Assembly (NCBI GenBank): GCA_014843695.1
Contig: CM026398.1
Location: 19,003,543 to 19,067,542, forward strand
Origin: Archivesica marissinica
Taxonomy: Eukaryota; Mollusca; Bivalvia; Venerida; Vesicomyidae
Direction: 5' to 3'
Length of the DNA stretch: 64,000 bases
Shown here: positions 10,801 through 25,800 of the stretch, in pieces
How the letters are laid out: every line of letters begins with the position of its first letter
Numbering within the stretch: position 1 is the stretch's first letter
Made by a program: the position numbers and the translations under genes
Notes under the pieces: generated by a model
Database searches by the model: none
What the model was told of the DNA's origin: nothing
Seen by the model: only the letters and a program-made list of their open reading frames with translations

Positions 10801-13800
10801 CTGAAAGGAGAATATACGCACAATACAAGCTGACTAGCAATTTCTTTCTCTGCACCAACTTCATAATGGCGAATTTCCAGCCCTTAACTCTTAGCCTGTC
10901 GAATAAATTGGACGAAATGTGCAAATAACATAGATCCAGATCAGCCGCGTCTGATCAGGATCTATGTTGTTTGCTATTCAGACAAGTGTTTTAACTCCAC
11001 TATCCGAATAGCAAACAGCATAGAGCCTGATCAGACCCGGCACATTCTGTGCTGACTAATCTGGCTTTATGTTGTGTGCAAAAGAGATTTTAGTTGTGTG
11101 TTTTACGTTTATTTATCGTCGCTACCGGTTGCCCATATGAACGACGCCTCCTGAAGAGATTAGTCATTTTAGATTTTGGAGGATAGTGCAATGATACAGA
11201 CAGAGACCCATTCCAGAGTCTCCTCTGGTTCTAATAGGTGCACGGTGTAAAGCACCGACACGAGACCTCGGTTTAACATCCCATCTGAAAGACTGTTAAT
11301 TTTATTAGGGTCAGACAGGGGATCGAACCTGCGATCCCTGGATTACCAGTCCAGCGTGTTACCACTGGGCTACAGATCTGTCTGCGATTTTCGTCGTGAT
11401 TGGCAGGTCACGGGTTAGTTGGTCAATGAAGATCCCGGGTACCCCTCCAGGCATTATTCAGACATATATTAACAACATGAACTGCTGAAGCCAATTGTAT
11501 CACAATTTATTCAAGCAAAATCCATACATGAAATAATGGCACTATTGCCTACTTCTAAGTGTACTTTGTGGAAGTCGTGATAGCGCAGTGGATGTGCGTT
11601 CGCTTCAGGTGCGAAAGGTCCGGAGTTCAAGCCCCGCTGGAGTCGTTATGATTGTGCCCTTAGGCAAGGCATTTAATTTCCACGTTGCCTCTTCTCTCTC
11701 CCTCGTGGCGATGGATTCCATCAGGAACGAGGTCTCGAGAGTGATTAATATAGGTTGAAAGAACTTGTTTCGCAATCGAGCTAAAATAAATTTGTGGTCT
11801 GGATATTCCAGGAATTACTGTACATCTAAATATGGAGGCATACCTGGTACCTATCTGGATGTTCTAGGAATTACTGTACCTCTAAATATGGAGGCATACC
11901 TGGTACCTATCTGGATGTTCCAGGAATTACTGTATGTCTAAATATGGAGGCATACCTGGTACCTATCTGGATGTTCCAGGAATTACTGTATGTCTAAATA
12001 TGGAGGCATACCTGGTACCTATCTGGATGTTCCAGGAATTACTGTATGACTAAATATGGAGGAATACCTGGTACCTATCTGGATGTTCCAGGAATTACTG
12101 TATGACTAAATATGGAGGCATACCTGGTACCTATCTGGATGATCCAGGAATTACTGTTTGTATAAATATGGAGGCATACCGGGTACCTATCTGGATGTTC
12201 CAGGAATTACTGTATGTCTAAATATGGAGGCATACCTGGTACCTATCTGGATGTTCCAGGAATTACTGTATGTCTAAATATGGAGGCATACCTGGTACCC
12301 ATCTGGATGTTCCAGGAATTACTGTATGTCTAAATATGGAGGCATACCTGGTACCTATCTGGATGTTCCAGGAATTACTGTATGTCTAAATATGGAGGCA
12401 TACCTGGTACCCATCTGGATGTTCCAGGAATTACTGTATAACTAAATATGGAGGCATATTTCACTGGATGTTCCAGGAATTACTGTATGACTAAATATGG
12501 AGGCATATTTCTCTGGATGTTCCTGGAATTAGTGTTTGTATAAATATGGAGGCATATATCACTGGATGTTCCAGGAATTACTGTTTGTATAAATATGGAG
12601 GCATATATCACTGGATGTTCCTGGAATTACTGTTTGTATAAATATGGAGGCATATTTCACTGGATGTTCCAGGAATTACTGTATGTATAAATATGGAGGC
12701 ATATTTCTCTGGATGTTCCTGGAATTAGTGTATGTTTAATATGAAGGAATACCTCACTGGATATTCCTGAATTTATTTATGACTAAATATGGAGGCATAT
12801 ATCTCTGAAAGTTCCTGACCAACACCCAAGGTTATAAAACATTTATCCAATCTCAAACTCAGTCTCAAGCGTCTAGTTGGTTCAGTCAGGTGTAAATCTC
12901 AGACTAACAAATCAAATTACTTGAGCTCCAGATTGAGAACTGAGAAGTTTTATAAGCTCGGGCCCTGTACTTACTTTTTGACTAAATATGGAAGCATATC
13001 TGTCTGGGTGTTCCTCAAATTCAGCTACGTTGAACTTGCCGCCTTTTATACGTACATAATGGTCGTCTCTACTCACAACGCAGCCATACACTTTCTTCAT
13101 GGCTGTAACAGGCAATGTGACATTATTTTTCCAACTTATTTACAGCAAGTCAATTTTGTTACTTCAGTCAATGGTATTCACAGGAATTTAATAATTCAAT
13201 AATTATAGCTTCTTGCAATATCGCAATTCTGATTGGCTGAATCACCCCTTATGATCGTCGTTCATAACCCAATGAATTGCAAAATTATTCTATTCTCATT
13301 AATATTCACAGCAGACTAATTCTTGTACGGTGTGACGAATCAAAAAGACAACTTGTTTTGTAATTCTAATATTAGATGTACCGTAATCATCTATATATAA
13401 CACGCAGGTTTTTTCATCCAAAATCGTAACCAAATGTCTGCTGCGTGCTATACTCCAGTTTAGAACTAAATTTCATTGTATTCAGGACTAAAACGACAAA
13501 TGGCGTATTACAACAAAGAGAAATAAATGTTTCATACTATTTTTCTCTAAGTCCTGCATGTGCCGTATTTGTTCCAGATTATGTTGAGTCTAAATATCTA
13601 CATCGTGTGTCGAAAATCATTCAAAGTTAAAAATGTTATTTAATTTAAGATAAAAAAAATATATAGAAAATAGATTTCAAAATAAAATTCATCAAAAACA
13701 ATTAATGATGATTCACCATAAATAACCGTAGCAAACTTCAAACACCCAATTACCGACTGCTGTTATGTGCTGCTAATTATGAGAACCCCTTGATAATGTG

Positions 13801-16800
13801 TTGATATTCCTACACGTCAGAACTCCAAACAATGTTAGATTCGCCAATAAATAACTGAAAGACAAATATTATTTCTTAAGTTTAAGATGTCTGTCACAAC
13901 AGGCACAATAATTTTATGAGCAAGATCTGATATACAAGCTGCACAGGTACTACATACATAAAAATTTACAAAGCGCTTCAGAAACAGATTTTCAAGACTT
14001 CAACCGTGGCGACCATTTTGATTTACAAACCATGTACTTACATCCTTTCTTGGCAACCTTAGGTAGGTGATCAGGCTCTATGAATTCATGTGGCAGTTCT
14101 TGAAACACTTCTTGAGCACCCTGATAACAGATAACAAACACATACATCATTAAACGATATTCCACATGCAGATGTATATCGCTGATATCTGTCCTTATAT
14201 TATGCTGTAGCAATCAGACAAATTATTAAAATTTTTATGTGTTTCCACGTTGGAATTAATCGTTTCAAAATGGAACACTTAAAATAATTCTCCACAGTAT
14301 TTCACTTTGTGTACATAATTTACATACCAGGGCTCCTAAAATGTTCAAAACCAAATCGGTCCTGCCAGATATCGGACCCCCCCCCCCCCCACACACACAC
14401 ACACGCTTCATTCTAATATTTTTGCAACCTCCTCCCGCCCATAATTTCGTGTTTTTTAAATTATTTTTAAAATAAGGCTTTTAAAAAGTTTTTTTTTAAT
14501 TTCGTTGTTTTTTATTCAAACAATTGTACATATTACATAGGTATATACACAAACAACAATTGTACACAGTGGTATAATACAAAAGTTTGCTTTTTAATAA
14601 ATAAGCTTGAGACTAGCTATTCTATCAATAAAGCGTTGTTCAACGAGACTGAATTTGGATTATAACAATTGTCAAATGAAATTTTTTTTTTTGTGTTACG
14701 GAAAGGATTCCTACTTAAAACAACAACATATGTTAAAACTAGGCATGCTCACTAGTAGTGTTATTGGAGTTGAGAAAATCTCTCCATTGGATTTCAAATT
14801 TACGATTGCTTCCTTTCATAAATGAAATTGTCTCCTCTATATTTAGTTTCCATAAAACGTATGGTCTAAAATCTATCAACGTTGGTTTTAAAAAGTTTAT
14901 TGATATTTGAACAGTGAAGTGCGGGTCAGTCATTAAAATCGAAAATCATCACATACTACGGCCAGGGGTACTAAAGTGTAAGTCGAGCCCGAAGGCCGAG
15001 TTGACTAGGGTACGGGTTGACCATGTACGTGTATATATCAGAGCTCCATGGGTGTATTGTTAAAAACACGGAAATTCCTTATCTATTTATAGACAAGCAC
15101 CTGTTCTAACGGATTTTCAGCTTTCTGTTTGAAATATTTAGTTATTAATTATTTACATATTTAATGATACTCAATCCTCGCACACTTGAAACAAATGAAT
15201 CAATCGTCTTTTCATTATCAATCATTCATTATATATCTAACTTTTCTGCTTTCTGAAATATTAATTATTATTTAATTACAAATATAATCCTCACACACTT
15301 CTTTAAGTTAATGCAAATATTTTTTCATATATAATCAACTGTCAATCATTCGGTCCACTTCAAAGAAATCAAAAACCGTCGGTAGCTTAGCTGTAAACAT
15401 CAAACGAATACAGCTTGGTTGACTGATTACTTGACTTTTTCAACAATTTTCTTGACCGATTTTTAATGACTTTTTGGTTGCTAGAAGCGATCCGCCTGTT
15501 TAAAAATCGGTCCAGGACCGGGATATCAGCGATTTTAGAAGCCCTGTTGTGTAATTATTTTTAATTTGACTCTAATTAATGGTCATATTGTGCATTTTAA
15601 CCCTATTTTGATGAAATTTGTTAAATAATACCATTTAAGGCGCAATCATACGGTTGTATGTATGCATGTTCCATTAATGTCAAACTCCATACAGGGACCT
15701 AAAAATGTTTTCCTGGGCAGGCTTAGCCGACCTATATGGTTAACCAGTACTAAACAATGTGTGTTAGGTGCCATGCTCGTGGCCTGACCGAGTATCGAAC
15801 CTGGGACCGTTTGATTCCAAATCCGACGCTCTACAACAAGACAACTTAAATCCAAAAATTCACCTAGAATGAGCCCAGATACATTACGATAGCATGAAAT
15901 TCTATCCAAGAATCTACAGACGGATCTATAGCCCAGTGGTAACATGCTGGACTGGTAATCCAGGGATCGCAGGTTCGATCCCCCGTCTGACCCTAATAAA
16001 ATTAACAGTCTTTCAGATGGGACGTTAAACCGAAGTCTCGTGTCGGTGCTTTACATCGTGCACGTAAAAGAACCAGAGGAGACTCTGGAATGGGTCTCTG
16101 TCTGTATCATTGCACTATCCTCCAAAAATCTAAAATAACTAATGTCTTCAGGAGGCGTCGCTCATATGGGCAACCGGTAGCGACGATAAATAAACGTAAA
16201 ACACACACTAATTACACAAACAAGAGGGTGATCCACATGAGGTAAGGATGGATATTCTTACAAACCATGACTGTGTAAAACATTGACATAAACTGTTTTT
16301 ATGGTTGATAATAAGTTCAAAAATGTGATCGGCTTATCATTGCTTCTAAATGATTAAATGCAGTTACAGTCTACATCCGTCATGTCGAATCCCGTCGGAT
16401 CGAACAAAATACTTCGACATAACCAAGTTTGATTTAACGAAATTCGATATAAACAGAACCAGTTATATGTAAAATGATAGTGTCTGAAACGGGACTTTGA
16501 TCCGACTTCGAGATAACCAGAGAATTCGACATAACCGAGTTTGACATAACGGATGTAGACTTCACAAGAATATTCCAAATAACTTACCATTGACACATTG
16601 CCCGAACCTGTGAATATAAATGTGAGAGGGCCGATAGACTTTGGCATTCTTCCAAGTGCTATCTCATACCCAGCATCCCGCACAGCTTGTCTGGCCGCTT
16701 CACTGTTACGATAATTATGACTGGGCCCAATATGCTGAAACAAGCAGTTACTGTAAGACCACAGGAGTTGGAAGTGTTATCAGCAAAAACAATCTACCCT

Positions 16801-19800
16801 CATTACAAAAACACAACAATTGGTTTTAACCTTTGTTTGTTTGTAGGGGGTTAAAGTCGCATCATGTGGATTATTGGTATTTCATGCACGGACGGACGGA
16901 CATCTGGATAGAACCACATTCCTTCCTCACTTGAAAGATTCTAACTTATAGTGGTGTGGGGCAAGTGATTTGAAGTCAACGACCTTAACCACTCAGCCAA
17001 GGAGGCCACGCACAGTACTAGATCGAGACATATTGTAGATCTTTATAATAAGTCATTTTAAACATAGATCCAGGGTTCCCTCATCTGGATCTATGTTAAT
17101 TTTATTTACTCAGCAGGCAAATGGTTAATAGATGACAACTAACACAGGTTTGACTAAATGCAGCTTGGAAATACTGACAAATGAACAACACTAGACATGC
17201 AGGATGGTCTAGACCCATGTGTGTTGGAAATACTGACAAATGAACAACACTGGACATGCGGGATGGTCTAGGACCCATGTGTGTTGGAAATACTGACAAA
17301 TGAACAACACTAGACATGCAGGATGGTCTAGACCCATGTGTGTTGGAAATACTGACAAATGAACAACACTGGACATGCGGGATGGTCTAGGACCCATGTG
17401 TGTTGGAAATACTGACAAATGAACAACACTAGACATGCAGGATGGTCTAGACCCATGTGTGTTGGAAATACTGACAAATGAACAACACTGGACATGCGGG
17501 ATGGTCTAGGACCCATGTGTGTTGGAAATACTGACAAATGAACAACACTAGACATGCAGGATGGTCTAGACCCATGTGTGTTGGAAATACTGACAAATGA
17601 ACAACACTGGACATGCGGGATGGTCTAGGACCCATGTGTGTTGGAAATACTGATGCTCAAACCCTAGTTAATCGGGGTGACGCTTGCACCCTAGTTAATC
17701 GGGGTGACGCTTGCACCCTAGTTAATCGGGGTGACGTTCGCACCCTAGTTAATCGGGGTGACGCTCGAACCCAAGTTAATCGGGGTGACATTCGCACCCT
17801 AGTTATCGGGGTGACGCTTGCACCCTAGTTAATCGGGGTGACGTTCGCACCCTAGTTAATCGGGGTGACGCTTGCACCCTAGATATTCGGGGCGACGCTT
17901 GCACCCTAGTTAATCGGGGTGACGTTCGCACCCTAGTTAATCGGGGTGACGCTTGCACCCTAGTTATTCGGGGCGACGCTTGCACCCTAGTTAATCGGGG
18001 TGATGCTCGCACCCTACTTTAATCGGGGTGATGCTTGCACCCTACTTTAATCATGGGTGATGCTTGCACCCTAGTTAATCGGGGTGACGTTCGCACCCTA
18101 GTTAATCGGGGTGACGCTTGCACCCTAGTTAATCGGGGTGACGCTTGCACCCTAGTTAATCGGGGTGACGCTTGCACCCTAGTTATTCGGGGCGACACTT
18201 GCACACTAGTTAATCGGGGTGACGTTCGCACCCTAGTTAATCGGGATGACGCTTGCACCCTAGTTAATCGGGGTGATGCTCGCACCCTACTTTAATCGGG
18301 GTGATGCTTGCACCCTACTTTAATCGTGGGTGATGCTTGCACCCTAGTTAATCGGGGTGATGCTCGCACCCTACTTTAATCGTGGGTGATGCTTGCACCC
18401 TACTTCAATCGGGGTGATGCTCGCACCCTACTTTAATCGGGGTGATGCTTGCACCCTACTTTAATCATGGGTGATGCTTGCACCCTAGTTAATCGGGGTG
18501 ATGCTCGCACACTACTTTAATCGTGGGTGATGCTTGCACCCTACTTCAATCGGGGTGATGCTTGCACCCTACTTTAATCGTGGGTGATGCTTGCACCCTA
18601 GTTAATCGGGGTGATGCTTGCACCCTACTTTAATCGTGGGTGATGCTTGCACCCTAGTTAATCGGGGTGATGCTTGCACCCTAGTTAATCGGGGTGATGC
18701 TTGCACCCTAGTTAATCGGGGTGATGCTCGCACCCTACTTTAATCGTGGGTGATGCTAGAACCCTAGTTAATCAGGGTGATGCTCGCACCCTACTTTAAT
18801 CGGGGTGATGCTCGAACCCTAGTTAATCGGGGTGATGCTCGAACCCTAGTTAATCGGGGTGATGCTAGAACCCTAGTTAATCGGGGTGATGCTCGCACCC
18901 TACTTTAATCGTGGGTGATGCTCGAACCCTACTTTAATCGGGGTGATGCTCGCACCCTACTTTAATCGGGGTGATGCTCGAACCCTAGTTAATCGGGGTG
19001 ATGCTCGAACCCTAGTTAATCGGGGTGATGCTAGAACCATCTCACATACTTCCCGGTCCAAGGATCGAACCCGGCCTGCATTGGTGAGAAGCAAGCGTGC
19101 TAACCACTGCGCTAATCGTACAGCCATTAGATTGTATGCATATGTAAACTAGTTCAGTTTTTTACCATGAATGGTGTATGGTGTCCGAGTGCCAGGAGCC
19201 GGAGACCCATTCCATGTAGAATGTTTATCATACCCACTACGCCCGCGTACTTGCCAAACGCCACAACACGCTGTCCATCCTCGTCCACCATCTTCTCATA
19301 GTCTATCAGCCGTACATTCTACAAGACAATTCCGAGCAATGAAAAAACGGTACATGTATGCTGATGACTTGACCCTTTCCCTCATAGAAGCACCTCTCGA
19401 CGCCATTACCAATACGACATACATTCTGCTTGCATCTTAACCCTTTCCCTCATAGAAGTACCTCTTGACGCCATTACCAATACGACATACATTGTGCTTG
19501 CATCTTAACCCTTTCCCTCATAGAAGCACCTCTCGACGCCATTACCAATACGACATACATTCTGCTTGCATCTTAACCCTTTCCCTCATAGAAGCACCTC
19601 TTGACGCCATTACCAATACGACATACATTGTGCTTGCATCTTAACCCTTTCCCTCATAGAAGCACCTCTTGACACCATTACCAATACGACATACATTGTG
19701 CTTGCATCTTAACTCTTTCCCTCATAGAAGCACATCTCAACGCAATTACCAATACGACATACATTGTGCTTGCATCTTAACCCATTCCCTCATAGAAGCA

Positions 19801-22800
19801 CCTATCGACACCATTACCAATACGACATACATTGTGCTTGCATCTTAACCCTTTCCCTCATAGAAGCACCTATCGACACCATTACCAATACGACATACAT
19901 TGTGCTTGCATCTTAACCCTTTCCCTCATAGAAGCACCTCTCGACGCCATTACCAATACGACATACATTAACCCTTTCTCTCATAGAAGCACCTCTCGAC
20001 GCCATTACCAATACGACATACATTAACCCTTTCTCTCATAGAAGCACCTCTCGACGCCATTACCAATACGACATACATTAACCCTTTCTCTCATAGAAGC
20101 ACCTCTCGACGCCATTACCAATACGACATACATTAACCCTTTCTCTCATAGAAGCACCTCTTGACGCCATTACCAATACGACATAACCATCTAACCCTTT
20201 CCCTCATAGAAGCACATCTCAACGCAATTACCAATACGACATACATTGTGCTTGCATCTGAAAACCTTTACCTCCATAGAAGCAACATATCGACACCATT
20301 ACCAATACGACATACATTGTGCTTGCATGTAACCCTTTCCCTCATAGAAGCATCTCTAGACGCCATTACCAATACGACATATATTAACCCTTTCCATCAT
20401 AGAAACACTTCTACCCATCATAGAAGCACGTCTAGACGTCATTACCAATACCACACACATTAACCCTTTCCCTCATAGAAGCACCGCTTGATGCCATTAN
20501 NNNNNNNNNNNNNNNNNNNNNNNNNNNNNNNNNNNNNNNNNNNNNNNNNNNNNNNNNNNNNNNNNNNNNNNNNNNNNNNNNNNNNNNNNNNNNNNNNNNN
20601 NNNNNNNNNNNNNNNNNNNNNNNNNNNNNNNNNNNNNNNNNNNNNNNNNNNNNNNNNNNNNNNNNNNNNNNNNNNNNNNNNNNNNNNNNNNNNNNNNNNN
20701 NNNNNNNNNNNNNNNNNNNNNNNNNNNNNNNNNNNNNNNNNNNNNNNNNNNNNNNNNNNNNNNNNNNNNNNNNNNNNNNNNNNNNNNNNNNNNNNNNNNN
20801 NNNNNNNNNNNNNNNNNNNNNNNNNNNNNNNNNNNNNNNNNNNNNNNNNNNNNNNNNNNNNNNNNNNNNNNNNNNNNNNNNNNNNNNNNNNNNNNNNNNN
20901 NNNNNNNNNNNNNNNNNNNNNNNNNNNNNNNNNNNNNNNNNNNNNNNNNNNNNNNNNNNNNNNNNNNNNNNNNNNNNNNNNNNNNNNNNNNNNNNNNNNN
21001 NNNNNNNNNNNNNNNNNNNNNNNNNNNNNNNNNNNNNNNNNNNNNNNNNNNNNNNNNNNNNNNNNNNNNNNNNNNNNNNNNNNNNNNNNNNNNNNNNNNN
21101 NNNNNNNNNNNNNNNNNNNNNNNNNNNNNNNNNNNNNNNNNNNNNNNNNNNNNNNNNNNNNNNNNNNNNNNNNNNNNNNNNNNNNNNNNNNNNNNNNNNN
21201 NNNNNNNNNNNNNNNNNNNNNNNNNNNNNNNNNNNNNNNNNNNNNNNNNNNNNNNNNNNNNNNNNNNNNNNNNNNNNNNNNNNNNNNNNNNNNNNNNNNN
21301 NNNNNNNNNNNNNNNNNNNNNNNNNNNNNNNNNNNNNNNNNNNNNNNNNNNNNNNNNNNNNNNNNNNNNNNNNNNNNNNNNNNNNNNNNNNNNNNNNNNN
21401 NNNNNNNNNNNNNNNNNNNNNNNNNNNNNNNNNNNNNNNNNNNNNNNNNNNNNNNNNNNNNNNNNNNNNNNNNNNNNNNNNNNNNNNNNNNNNNNNNNNT
21501 TCCCTCATAGAAGCACATCTCAACGCAATTACCAATACGACATACATTGTGCTTGCATCTTAACCCATTCCCTCATAGAAGCACCTATCGACACCATTAC
21601 CAATACGACATACATTGTGCTTGCATCTTAACCCTTTCCCTCATAGAAGCACCTATCGACACCATTACCAATACGACATACATTGTGCTTGCATCTTAAC
21701 CCTTTCCCTCATAGAAGCACCTCTCGACGCCATTACCAATACGACATACATTGTGCTTGCATCTTAACCCTTTCCCTCATAGAAGCACCTCTCGACGCCA
21801 TTACCAATACGACATACATTCTGCTTGCATCTTAACCCTTTCCCTCATAGAAGCACCTCTCGACGCCATTACCAATACGACATACATTGTGCTTGCATCT
21901 TAACCTTTCCCTCATAGAAGCACCTCTCGACGCATTACCAATACGACATACATTCTGCTTGCATCTTAACCCTTTCCCTCATAGAAGCACCTCTTGACGC
22001 CATTACCAATACGACATACATTGTGCTTGCATCTTAACCCTTTCCCTCATAGAAGCACCTCTTGACACCATTACCAATACGACATACATTGTGCTTGCAT
22101 CTTAACTCTTTCCCTCATAGAAGCACATCTCAACGCAATTACCAATACGACATACATTGTGCTTGCATCTTAACCCATTCCCTCATAGAAGCACCTATCG
22201 ACACCATTACCAATACGACATACATTGTGCTTGCATCTTAACCCTTTCCCTCATAGAAGCACCTCTTGACACCATTACCAATACGACATACATTGTGCTT
22301 GCATCTTAACCTTCCCTCTAGAAGCACCCTCGACGCCATACCAATACGACATACATTATTAACCTTTCCCTCATAGAAGCACCTCTCGACGCCATTACCA
22401 ATACGACATACATCACTAACCCTTTCCCTCATAGAAGCACCTCTTGACGCCTTACCAATAAACATTTGCTGCATCTTAACCCTTTCCCTCATAGAAGCAC
22501 CTCTTGACGCCATTACCAATACGACATACATTGTGCTTGCATCTTAACCCTTTCCCTCATAGAAGCACCTCTTGACGCCATTACCAATACGACATACATT
22601 GTGCTTGCATCTTAACCCTTTCCCTCATAGAAGCACCTATCGACACCATTACCAATACGACATACATTGTGCTTGCATCTTAACCCTTTCCCTCATAGAA
22701 GCACCTCTCGACGCCATTACCAATATGACATACACCCACTTAACCCTTTCCCTCATAGAAGCACCTCTTGACGCCATACCAATACGACATACATTGTGCT

Positions 22801-25800
22801 TGCATCTTAACCCTTTCCCTCATAGAAGCACCTCTCGACGCCATTACCAATACTACATACATTGTGCTTGCATCTTAACCCTTCTCTCATAGAAGCACCT
22901 CTTGACACCATTACCAATACGACATAAATTGTGCTTGCATCTTAACCCTTTCCCTCATAGAAGCACATCTCAACGCAATTACCAATACGACATACATTGT
23001 GCTTGCATCTTAACCCTTTCCCTCATAGAAGCACCTATCGACACCATTACCAATACGACATACATTGTGCTTGCATGTTAACCCTTTCCCTCATAGAAGC
23101 ACCTCTCGACGCCATTACCAATACGACATACATTCTGCTTGCATCTTAACCCTTTCCCTCATAGAAGCACCTCTTGACGCCATTACCAATACGACATACA
23201 TTGTGCTTGCATCTTAACCCTTTCCCTCATAGAAGCACCTCTCGACGCCATTACCAATACTACATACATTGTGCTTGCATCTTAACCCTTTCTCTCATAG
23301 AAGCACCTCTTGACACCATTACCAATACGACATACATTGTGCTTGCATCTTAACCCTTTCCCTCATAGAAGCACATCTCAACGCAATTACCAATACGACA
23401 TACATTGTGCTTGCATCTTAACCCTTTCCCTCATAGAAGCACCTATCGACACCATTACCAATACGACATACATTGTGCTTGCATGTTAACCCTTTCCCTC
23501 ATAGAAGCACCTCTCGACGCCATTACCAATACGACATACATTCTGCTTGCATCTTAACCCTTTCCCTCATAGAAGCACCTCTTGACGCCATTACCAATAC
23601 GACATACATTGTGCTTGCATCTTAACCCTTTCCCTCATAGAAGCACCTCTCGACGCCATTACCAATACTACATACATTGTGCTTGCATCTTAACCCTTTC
23701 TCTCATAGAAGCACCTCTTGACACCATTACCAATACGACATACATTGTGCTTGCATCTTAACCCTTTCCCTCATAGAAGCACATCTCAACGCAATTACCA
23801 ATACGACATACATTGTGCTTGCATCTTAACCCTTTCCCTCATAGAAGCACCTCTCGATGCCATTACCAACACGACATACATTGTGCTTGCATCTTAACCC
23901 TTTCCCTCATAGAAGCACCTCTCGACGCCATTACCAATACTACATACATTGTGCTTGCATCTTAACCCTTTCTCTCATAGAAGCACCTCTTGACACCATT
24001 ATCAATACGACATACATTGTGCTTGCATCTTAACCCTTTCCCTCATAGAAGCACCTCTTGACACCATTACCAATACGACATACATTGTGCTTGCATCTTA
24101 ACTCTTTCCTTCATAGAAGCACCTCTCGACGCCATTACCAATACGACATACATTGTGCTTGCATCTTAACCCTTTCCCTCATAGAAGCACCTCTCGACGC
24201 CATTACCAATACTACATACATTGTGCTTGCATCTTAACTCTTTCCATCATAGAAGCACCTCTCGACACCATTACCAATACGACATACATTGACAATGTAA
24301 TAGTCAAACGAATGTTCATAATAAAGGCCAGAATCTCATGTAGTCCCAGTAATATCTATGGAGGTGGGATAGATATGGCGACTACTTATCCACTGCATGA
24401 TAGCTAAATGACTGTCGTTTGTTTGGAGATATAATAGTACATTAACCTAAATCTCTATGTAGTCTCAGTAATATCTACGGAGGTGGGATAGATATGGCCA
24501 CTATTTATCCACTGCATGAAGGAAAGGGCTAAATGGCTGTCGTTTGTATGGAGATATAATAGTATATTAACCTAAATCTCTATGAAGGAAAGGGTTAAAT
24601 GGCTGTCGTTTGTATGGAGATATAATAGTATATTAACCTAAATCTCTATGAAGGAAAGGGCTAAATGGCTGTTGTTTGTATGGAGATATAATAGTATATT
24701 AACTTAAATCTCTATTAAGGAAATGGCTAAATGGCTGTTGTTTGTATGGAGATATAATAGTATATTTACCTAAATCTCTATTAACCCTTTCAACACCACA
24801 GGCCTCTAAATAGGCTTACAAAAAGTGTAGATCCAGATGAGCCGGCTCGTGACGAGCCGTCTCATCAGGATCTGCACTTTTTGCCGGTAATATAACTATT
24901 TTAAAACAAAAATTACCCATTTTGATAAATGAACTGGTCCAAATCCAATTTTCTTATTAATTTATTGGTCTAAACATATCATGCACCAGTCCATGTCAGT
25001 TACTTGGTGTTGAATGGGTTAAGGAAATGGCTAAATGGCTGTTGTTTGTATGGAGATATAATAGTATATTAACCTAAATCTCTATGAAGGAAAGGGTTAA
25101 TGGCTGTTGTTTGTATGGAGATATAATAGTATATTAACCTAAATCTCTATGAAGGAAAGGGTTAATGGCTGTGGTTTGTATGGAGATATAATAGTATATT
25201 AACCTAAATCTCTATGAAGGAAAGGGTTAAGCATTAGAAAAGACAGAACTTGAAACTCAAAACTGGTTTCATTCATCACTCCCATTATTTGTTTCCTTCC
25301 CTGTGGTTTAGGGTCCCACCAACAGCGTAGCGCGTATGGCCACTCTCCAGCTAGTATTTTGGTAGCAGCAACTCACACAAACAACAGAGCACCTGGGTAG
25401 AACCACCAACCAGTGCAAGCCAGCTGGATAGCTTCCTCAAACCAAAAGAGTTAAGACACCTTAGGTTGGATTCGAACCTACAGAGGTGAGGGGCAAGTGC
25501 CCTCCAATTAAAGAATGGTTTTATTTCAGGATTATTTGATCAATTATATGAAGAACTTCGATGCTGAATTTTTATTTTGGTCATTTTCCATGGTATCAAG
25601 AAATATCATAAATTAATAATGTGGTGAATACTGTATATAATATAAATGACTTTGCTTCTGTTTTGTGTTATATACCACATCATTCCCATTGCCTGAAAAC
25701 ATTCCTGGGAACCAGCACAAGATGTTTTGGGGATAAGTCTGAGATGCTTTAGCTGTTCCTGGGGACAAGCTTGAGATGCTTTGGCTATTCCTGGTGAACA

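Noticed and set aside
12921..13202. Plus-strand 93-residue ORF over AASS exon 6
   Set aside because: Antisense shadow of the exon; no recognisable family.
17613..18295. Both-strand ORFs of TLVNRGDA / ASPRLTRV repeats
   Set aside because: The 27-bp monomer is a multiple of three, so open repeat frames arise by arithmetic.
20432..21547. Long ORFs on both strands around 20.4-21.5 kb and 37.2-38.2 kb
   Set aside because: They consist almost entirely of N placeholder residues.
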